Source of the DNA: an uncultured Eubacteriales bacterium
GTDB taxonomy: Bacteria; Bacillota; Clostridia; Oscillospirales; Oscillospiraceae
Assembly (NCBI GenBank): GCA_900556535.1
Contig: USPI01000040.1
Span: 1 to 9,957 of the forward strand
Direction: 5' to 3'
Length of the DNA stretch: 9,957 bases
In this document: one piece after another, positions 5,427-9,957 of the stretch
How positions within the stretch are numbered: position 1 is the first letter of the stretch
How the letters are laid out: every line of letters starts with the position of its first letter
Notes under the pieces: generated by a model
What the model saw: only the letters and a program-made list of their open reading frames with translations
Databases searched by the model: none
What the model was told of the DNA's origin: nothing
Translations under genes and position numbers: made by a program

Positions 5427-6536
5427 TCAATGCGCATTGCCCCTATGGCCAATAGAGAGGATGAGGAGGATGACGGCGAGGCTGAGGGCGGGGAAAACGC
5501 GCTGCGAGAGCGTGCTGAGGCTCTGCTCGTCCGATGGCAGGAGCGCGGCGGCGAGGGCGGTCAGCCCCGCGCACAGGGGTATGACGAGCCGCCCGTTTTT
5601 CATGTCGAGCATCGGCGAAGCGGCCTTTTGCGGCGCACGGCCGAGCACGAGCCGCAGCAGATGTGCCGCCGCGCAAAGCTGCATCGAAAACACGACAAAA
5701 TCCGACAGTACCCACAGCGCCGCGACGAGCGCATCAAGCCGCTCAAGCGACTGAAACAGCGTCACATCGCGCACCATCGAGAAAAACGGGTGCGAAAACC
5801 GCGCGGTCAGCGCCGCGCCGTAGATGCCGATCATCACCGCGCAAAATACCGTCAGCAGCAGGCAAACCGGCACGAGCCAGCGCGCGAAAAACGAAAATCT
5901 GCCGCCCTCGAGCGGCGTGTAAGCCTCCAAAACCGCGGCGCACCAGATGACGCTGCCGTAGATCTCGACGACCGAGAGGCTGCCGAGAAAAATGTCGAAA
6001 ACCGTCGCATCGCACAGCGGAAAAAGGTTTTTCGGGTCAACCGAGCCGAGCGCGAAGATGACGGCAAGCAGCATCACCGCCGTGAGTATGGGCGCAAATA
6101 CCCTCGACGCGCGCGGCAGCGCTTTCACGGGACCGAGCGCCGCTGCCGTGCCGAGTGCGAGCATGGTCAGCATGAACATCCACGGCCCCGCCGCGGGGTA
6201 GATCGTCGAGTTGAGCCGATGCGCGCCCGTGCGCAGGATAAAGCCCGACGACAGCAGCAGATACGCCGCCGCGATGAGCAGCACAGCGCTGCCGAGGGCG
6301 CGTCCGTTCCTGCGCAAAATGAGCTCGCCCAGCCCCTCGTCCTCGCGCCGCGTTTTCATGAACGAGCAAAAGAATACTAAGAACAGAAGCAGCAGCGGCA
6401 GCGCACACAAGGGCGCGAGCCAGCCCGCATTCCCCGCAGCCTGCGCGGGCGCCTTGGGCAAAAGCCGCGTCACAGCCGCGAGCGACGCCACGAAGCACAT
6501 CGCGCGAAGCTGCCGCCTGTCAAAGCCGCCGCTCAT
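5427..6536 (-). CDS. gerAB: Spore germinant receptor subunit B (GerAB-type, APC superfamily membrane protein)
   Basis: 369 residues, the usual length for B subunits, with about ten hydrophobic segments. The family motif HPFFSMVRDVTLFQSLERLD (249-268), followed by WVLSDF, matches the conserved (Y/H)PFFS...R...LERLD...W..S.F region of GerAB proteins. B subunits resemble amino-acid permeases and are known in Bacillus to bind the germinant in the spore inner membrane. ATG 6536 is preceded by GGAGG (6544-6548, 7 nt spacing) and overlaps the gerAC stop codon by ATGA, so the two are translationally coupled. The ligand cannot be predicted. Its TGA stop lies within the GCGCATTGA end of repeat copy C, and the last residues (GNAH) look repeat-derived. 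Which paralogue this is (gerA, gerB or gerK type) cannot be told. Confidence 0.9.
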   Translation of the reverse strand: MSGGFDRRQLRAMCFVASLAAVTRLLPKAPAQAAGNAGWLAPLCALPLLLLFLVFFCSFMKTRREDEGLGELILRRNGRALGSAVLLIAAAYLLLSSGFILRTGAHRLNSTIYPAAGPWMFMLTMLALGTAAALGPVKALPRASRVFAPILTAVMLLAVIFALGSVDPKNLFPLCDATVFDIFLGSLSVVEIYGSVIWCAAVLEAYTPLEGGRFSFFARWLVPVCLLLTVFCAVMIGIYGAALTARFSHPFFSMVRDVTLFQSLERLDALVAALWVLSDFVVFSMQLCAAAHLLRLVLGRAPQKAASPMLDMKNGRLVIPLCAGLTALAAALLPSDEQSLSTLSQRVFPALSLAVILLILSIGHRGNAH

Positions 6537-7660
6537 TGCCGTTCCTCCCGCAGATCGAGGTGGTAGCTGCGCTGAAGCTCGGCGGTGACCTCTACATTAT
6601 AATATAATTGCCCCATACGCTCGGCAAAATCGTGCTGAAGCTCACGCGGCAGTTCGGCGGCAAGGTGCAGCGCGTCGCAGCCGGAGCCGAGCGCGCACTC
6701 AAGTACGCCGCCGACCCAGCCCTTTACGAGCTGCGCGAGCCTCGACTCAAGCTCTGGCACGGAAAACTCACCCTCCGCCTCGGCAAGCGATGCCTTGAGC
6801 CGGATTTTGACGTTGAGCCCCGCGAGCCCACCTGCGTCCGTGACGGGCTCAAGCTCACGGCTCACGCGGTCAAGCTCCGCCGTCGCGTCTCCGAGCGAAA
6901 CGGCAAGCGTGCCCGTCTCGCCCTTCAAAATGCCAACGCCCGGGGCGATGGGCTCGGGTATTTCGCCCGCAGCCCTTCCTTTATATATAATAATGTAGCC
7001 GTCCGGCTCGATCGCCGTCTCCTCCGGCTCTGCCTCGGAGCTTGAGGAGGCCGCCGGCACGGTGCGCACCGCACAGATGAGCGCCGCGCCGTTCCGGTCA
7101 AGCGCGGATATTATCTGCGCCGCCGTGTACACCCGCGCCCTGCCGCTGAGGCTGAGATTTTCGGCAGCGGCGTGCAGCAGCCGCGAGGCATCGGTGGTCT
7201 CGCCGCCGCTGTGGAGAATGAGCGAGGCCGCCGAGCCGTCCTTGAGCGCAAATACGGGGACGCTCAGGCGAAACGCCGCGTCGCGCTCAAGGCAGTCGAA
7301 ATATTTCGTCACGCCCGACTCGATCGCGCTCTGACCGAGAACGATGTACGAGCTGTGGCCGAAAAAGAGCTGCCGCCCCTCGCCGAAGCTCTGAAGCTTT
7401 TCCTGCGCGAGAGTTACGGAGGGCGCGTCCGCGCAAAGCCGCAGCGGCGAAAACTGCCCCTCGCCGTATTCCTCGGACACTCCGCTGCCCTCCGCCGCGA
7501 CCGAGAGCGTCACGCCGCCGCTGTCGGACGAGTCAAAGCCCATGGTGCGCACGACGAGGAGCTGCGCGATGTCGCGGTAGTTTGAATATATGCTGCCGCC
7601 CGTGCAGCCTGTCAGCGCCAGTAAGACGGACATCAAAAGGGCGGCGAATTTTTTCCTCAT
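6533..7660 (-). CDS. gerAC: Spore germinant receptor lipoprotein subunit C (Ger(x)C family)
   Basis: 375 residues, normal for GerAC. The N-terminus is a lipoprotein signal: a KK pair, a hydrophobic stretch, and the lipobox LTGC with the lipidated cysteine at C19. Then comes NYRDIAQLLVVRTMGFD, matching the family's N-terminal RE-x-LxxVxxxGxD region, and later FFGHSSYIVLGQSAIESGV with FDCLERDAAFR, matching the conserved core of the family. The C-terminal domain (about 250-375) is less conserved. The protein is expected to be lipid-anchored to the spore inner membrane beside the A and B subunits. ATG 7660 is chosen because AGGAGG (7669-7674) sits 8 nt upstream and the lipoprotein signal begins there. 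The frame is open 78 codons further upstream, but that part would overlap gerAA. ATGA overlaps occur at both ends. Confidence 0.9.
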   Translation of the reverse strand: MRKKFAALLMSVLLALTGCTGGSIYSNYRDIAQLLVVRTMGFDSSDSGGVTLSVAAEGSGVSEEYGEGQFSPLRLCADAPSVTLAQEKLQSFGEGRQLFFGHSSYIVLGQSAIESGVTKYFDCLERDAAFRLSVPVFALKDGSAASLILHSGGETTDASRLLHAAAENLSLSGRARVYTAAQIISALDRNGAALICAVRTVPAASSSSEAEPEETAIEPDGYIIIYKGRAAGEIPEPIAPGVGILKGETGTLAVSLGDATAELDRVSRELEPVTDAGGLAGLNVKIRLKASLAEAEGEFSVPELESRLAQLVKGWVGGVLECALGSGCDALHLAAELPRELQHDFAERMGQLYYNVEVTAELQRSYHLDLREERQ

Positions 7661-9201
7661 GCCTGCTTCCTCCTGTCGGGAGTTCTGAGCTCCGGCTCGC
7701 GGAACTTGTCGTCCGGGAGCGGGCTGCGCAAAAAGGTGCGACGAAGATTTCTCCGTCCTCCGCCCGACCACGGCGCGGTGTAGTTGCGGCCGAAGGAATC
7801 TATCGTGCACAGATACCACACCGTGAGCGCCAGCGCGAGCACCACGCCGTACAGCCCCGCGGCTATCGCGGCGATGACGAGGGCAAAGCGGCATATCCTC
7901 AGCGCCGCGCCGAGATCCTGGCTCGGCTGGGCATAGCCCGCGATGCCCGCGGTCGCAACGACGATGACCGCGATGGGGGAGATGACCTTCGCCTCGACGG
8001 CGCTCTGACCGACTATGAGCGCGCCGATGATGCTTACCGTGTCGCCTATGGGGTCGGGCAGCCGCAGCCCCGCCTCCTGCAAAAGCTCGAACGCGACGAG
8101 CATACCCAGCAGCTCCAGCGCCGTCGAAAACGGCACCGCCTGCTTTGACGCGATGACCGACAGCAGAAGCTGCGTGGGTATCATCTCCTGATGGTACATC
8201 GCTATCGCCGTATAAAACGCCGGCAGCGCCAGCGCCAGCAGCACCGCGCCCCAGCGGATGATGCTCAGCGCCGAGGATACAATATAATTCTGCCCGCCCT
8301 CCTGCGGCACGCGCAGAAATTCCGGAAACGAAACGGGCACGAGAAACGCAACGGGGATGCCGTCCACGAGAAGCCCCACCCTGCCGTTGAGAAGCTGCCT
8401 TGCAAAGCGGTCGGGGCGCTCGGTGTGGATGACCTGCGGAAACATCGAGCGCGGGCGGTCGGTGACGTATTCCTCGATCATGCCCGTGGACAGCACGCCG
8501 TCAACGTCGATGGCGTCCAGCCTGCGCCTCAGCTCCGCCACGACCGCGGGGTCGGCTACGCCCTCGACGTACATGACGGCGGCTTGGGTGCGGCTCTTGC
8601 GTCCGAGCGTTAAGCCGCGGACCTTAAGAGCGGGAGTTGCGATACGCCGCCTCACGAGTGCCGTGCCTGTGCGCAAAACCTCGGTGAAGCTGTCCTTGCC
8701 GCCCTTGAGCGACTTCTCCATCGTCGGCTCGCTGATGGCGCGGCGCACCTGCTGCGATCTCACCTCGAAGGTCACCGCCTCGCCGCAGGGGAACACCACC
8801 GCGCACGAGCCGTGGGTGATGTCGTCCGTCACCTCGTCCGTGCTGCGCCGGTATTTTGCCTGCGAGCTGTACACCGTGCCGTCGAGCAGCGCCTGAGCGC
8901 TCACGCCGCGCCCCGTGCGCAGAAGATCCGTCAGCGGGCGTATGATGTCGCGGCTTATATCGCCGCCGCCCGCGATGCCGTCGAGCCAGCAGATAAATAA
9001 TTGCCCGCCCGCGCCGGGGCTCGGCACGATGCAGCGCGACTGGAAATCGTCGCAGCCTGCGAAAATATCCTCAAGAGTTTTTCGGCACAGAGCTCTGCCG
9101 CAATTCTTTTTTTCGCGCCCGTCGGCTTTGCCGCCGTTTTCGCCCGCGCGCCTCGGAAATCTCAAATCAATCATATTGTTATTATGCGCAGTTAAAAACA
9201 C
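7657..9201 (-). CDS. gerAA: Spore germinant receptor subunit A (GerAA-type)
   Basis: 514 residues from GTG 9201, or 505 from ATG 9174; neither has a clear ribosome-binding site, so the start is uncertain. A soluble N-terminal half (to about 310) carries SEPTMEKSLKGGKDSFTEVL (157-176), the family's SEP..E..RGP..GF region, and FPQVIHTERPDR (254-265) with LLNGRVGLLVDGIPVAFLVP (270-289). A membrane half follows with DPIGDTVSIIGALIVGQSAV (383-402), matching the family's P.IG..VSI.GAL..GQ.AV, and then a basic tail. A subunits oligomerise and are thought to form the germinant-gated ion channel of the spore inner membrane. It is the first gene of the gerAA-gerAC-gerAB operon. Such operons are normally read by sigma-G in the forespore; I could not identify a convincing sigma-G promoter in 9202-9300. 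The RGP motif is replaced by KGG. Confidence 0.91.
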   Translation of the reverse strand: MFLTAHNNNMIDLRFPRRAGENGGKADGREKKNCGRALCRKTLEDIFAGCDDFQSRCIVPSPGAGGQLFICWLDGIAGGGDISRDIIRPLTDLLRTGRGVSAQALLDGTVYSSQAKYRRSTDEVTDDITHGSCAVVFPCGEAVTFEVRSQQVRRAISEPTMEKSLKGGKDSFTEVLRTGTALVRRRIATPALKVRGLTLGRKSRTQAAVMYVEGVADPAVVAELRRRLDAIDVDGVLSTGMIEEYVTDRPRSMFPQVIHTERPDRFARQLLNGRVGLLVDGIPVAFLVPVSFPEFLRVPQEGGQNYIVSSALSIIRWGAVLLALALPAFYTAIAMYHQEMIPTQLLLSVIASKQAVPFSTALELLGMLVAFELLQEAGLRLPDPIGDTVSIIGALIVGQSAVEAKVISPIAVIVVATAGIAGYAQPSQDLGAALRICRFALVIAAIAAGLYGVVLALALTVWYLCTIDSFGRNYTAPWSGGGRRNLRRTFLRSPLPDDKFREPELRTPDRRKQA

Positions 9202-9259
9202 AATATTTAGTGGTCAAAAAAGCCCGCGAAAAAAAGTTTCGAAAAACCGAAAAAAAGTG

Positions 9260-9288
9260 TTGACAAAGGGGGTTTCCGGTGGTATTCT
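9260..9288 (+). promoter_or_regulatory. rRNA operon promoter P1
   Basis: Consensus TTGACA (9260-9265), 17-nt spacer, TATTCT (9283-9288). It is preceded by phased A-tracts (about 9228-9256) typical of an UP element. Transcription would run into 16S rRNA. The A-tracts lie within 60 nt of the divergent gerAA start. Confidence 0.85.
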
Positions 9289-9365
9289 AAGCAAGCACCT
9301 CGCGAGAGAGTGCAGCGTCGATGCGAGAGCGAAACGAAAAACTTAAAAAAGTTTGAAAAAAGTTC

Positions 9366-9394
9366 TTGACAAACGCAAGCCGATGTGCTATAGT
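9366..9394 (+). promoter_or_regulatory. rRNA operon promoter P2
   Basis: Consensus TTGACA (9366-9371), 17-nt spacer, TATAGT (9389-9394), 106 nt downstream of P1. It has its own A-rich upstream segment (about 9334-9362). The likely start is near 9401, and a short CCGCT-GAG-AGCGG hairpin lies at 9406-9418 at the head of the leader. Confidence 0.88.
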
Positions 9395-9431
9395 AAATAA
9401 GCTACCCGCTGAGAGCGGTGAGCGAAGACGG

Positions 9432-9452
9432 TACCTTGAAAATTAGATAATG
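9432..9452 (+). promoter_or_regulatory. rRNA leader boxA-like element 1
   Basis: CCTTGAAAATTAGATAATG within the leader resembles the TCTTTGAAAACTAGATAA-type boxA found before rRNAs in Firmicutes. Such elements load Nus factors for antitermination. The match is partial at the 5' side. A GCTTAT/ATAAGC hairpin follows at 9461-9477. Confidence 0.5.
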
Positions 9453-9494
9453 TAAGAACAGCTTATGCTAAATAAGCACCGGAAAAGGGTTCAA

Positions 9495-9506
9495 GTTCTT
9501 TGAAAA
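9495..9506 (+). promoter_or_regulatory. rRNA leader boxA
   Basis: GTTCTTTGAAAA matches the Firmicute rRNA boxA core (TGTTCTTTGAAAACT). Its first part also forms a predicted 9-bp stem with downstream sequence (9493-9514: AAGTTCTTT, loop GAAA, AAAGAGCTT, one G.U pair). Confidence 0.7.
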
Positions 9507-9585
9507 AAGAGCTTAAATTAATTTCTTTGAGAGCTAGAAAAGCAATCATAAAATGATTATATCTGTTTAGGCAGTTATGATACGA

Positions 9586-9957
<372 letters not shown>

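Larger units (their letters stand above)
4796..5435 (+). repeat. Composite intergenic repeat, copy C
   Basis: This is the fullest copy, filling the gap between the fucO promoter and gerAB; no gene is supported in it. Modules in order: the ~65-nt module (4796-4859), a linker, an ATT-loop hairpin (4918-4936), a conserved ~60-nt stretch, the core unit (5002-5164), two tandem direct ~65-nt modules (5161-5224 and 5243-5307), a spacer, and one inverted module (5371-5435). The last one overlaps the end of gerAB and provides its TGA stop. The modules at 5243-5307 and 5371-5435 face each other and could form a long stem. Confidence 0.9.

Noticed and set aside
4796..5435. Insertion sequence or intact MITE
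   Set aside because: No transposase, and I could not see terminal inverted repeats with a target-site duplication at the edges. Classed as a composite repeat only.
5430..6380. 316-codon plus-strand frame opposite gerAB
   Set aside because: Arg/Gln/Glu-rich antisense shadow of a hydrophobic membrane protein.
7661..7894. 78-codon upstream extension of gerAC
   Set aside because: It would lie wholly inside gerAA, is Arg-rich, and would bury the lipoprotein signal. ATG 7660 has an AGGAGG 8 nt upstream.
9202..9300. Sigma-G promoter for gerAA
   Set aside because: The best candidate pair (AGAATA near 9283-9288 and a CAACACT-like -10) has a 20-nt spacer and a poor -10; not supportable.

Overview
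The window comes from a spore-forming, anaerobic, fermentative Firmicute, most likely a GC-rich member of the Oscillospiraceae (Clostridium cluster IV). Four things point there. The 5' end of a 16S rRNA gene at the right edge has Oscillospiraceae-type signature stretches. There is a complete GerA-type spore germinant receptor operon. There is a group B [FeFe]-hydrogenase. There is a propanediol/lactaldehyde-type iron alcohol dehydrogenase. The species cannot be named from this fragment.

Layout, left to right: (1) a partial copy of a mosaic intergenic repeat (copy A, about 12-310); (2) a ZIP metal transporter gene on the minus strand (302-1042); (3) an intrinsic terminator (1132-1165) ending the next gene; (4) a group B [FeFe]-hydrogenase gene (1178-2713, minus) with a good promoter at 2773-2801; (5) repeat copy B (about 2829-3463); (6) fucO (3476-4621, minus), whose promoter is overlapped by a perfect dyad resembling a clostridial Rex operator; (7) repeat copy C (about 4796-5435); (8) the germinant receptor operon gerAA-gerAC-gerAB (9201 down to 5427, minus), with ATGA overlaps at both junctions; (9) a divergent rRNA leader with two tandem strong promoters, two boxA-like motifs and the first ~370 nt of 16S rRNA (plus strand, running off the window).

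All six protein genes lie on the minus strand and the rRNA operon on the plus strand. The hydrogenase and alcohol dehydrogenase both dispose of fermentative reducing equivalents but have separate promoters. The ger genes form one translationally coupled unit for a receptor that would sit in the inner membrane of the spore. The ZIP carrier imports divalent metal and is probably transcribed separately, because a terminator lies upstream of it.

The least explained part is the intergenic DNA. Three composite elements share the same ordered modules. Two of these modules form hairpins whose stems have changed on both sides while pairing was kept. The elements fill almost all the space between the stop codon of one gene and the promoter of the next, and in two cases the repeat supplies the stop codon itself. 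I found no convincing coding capacity in them.
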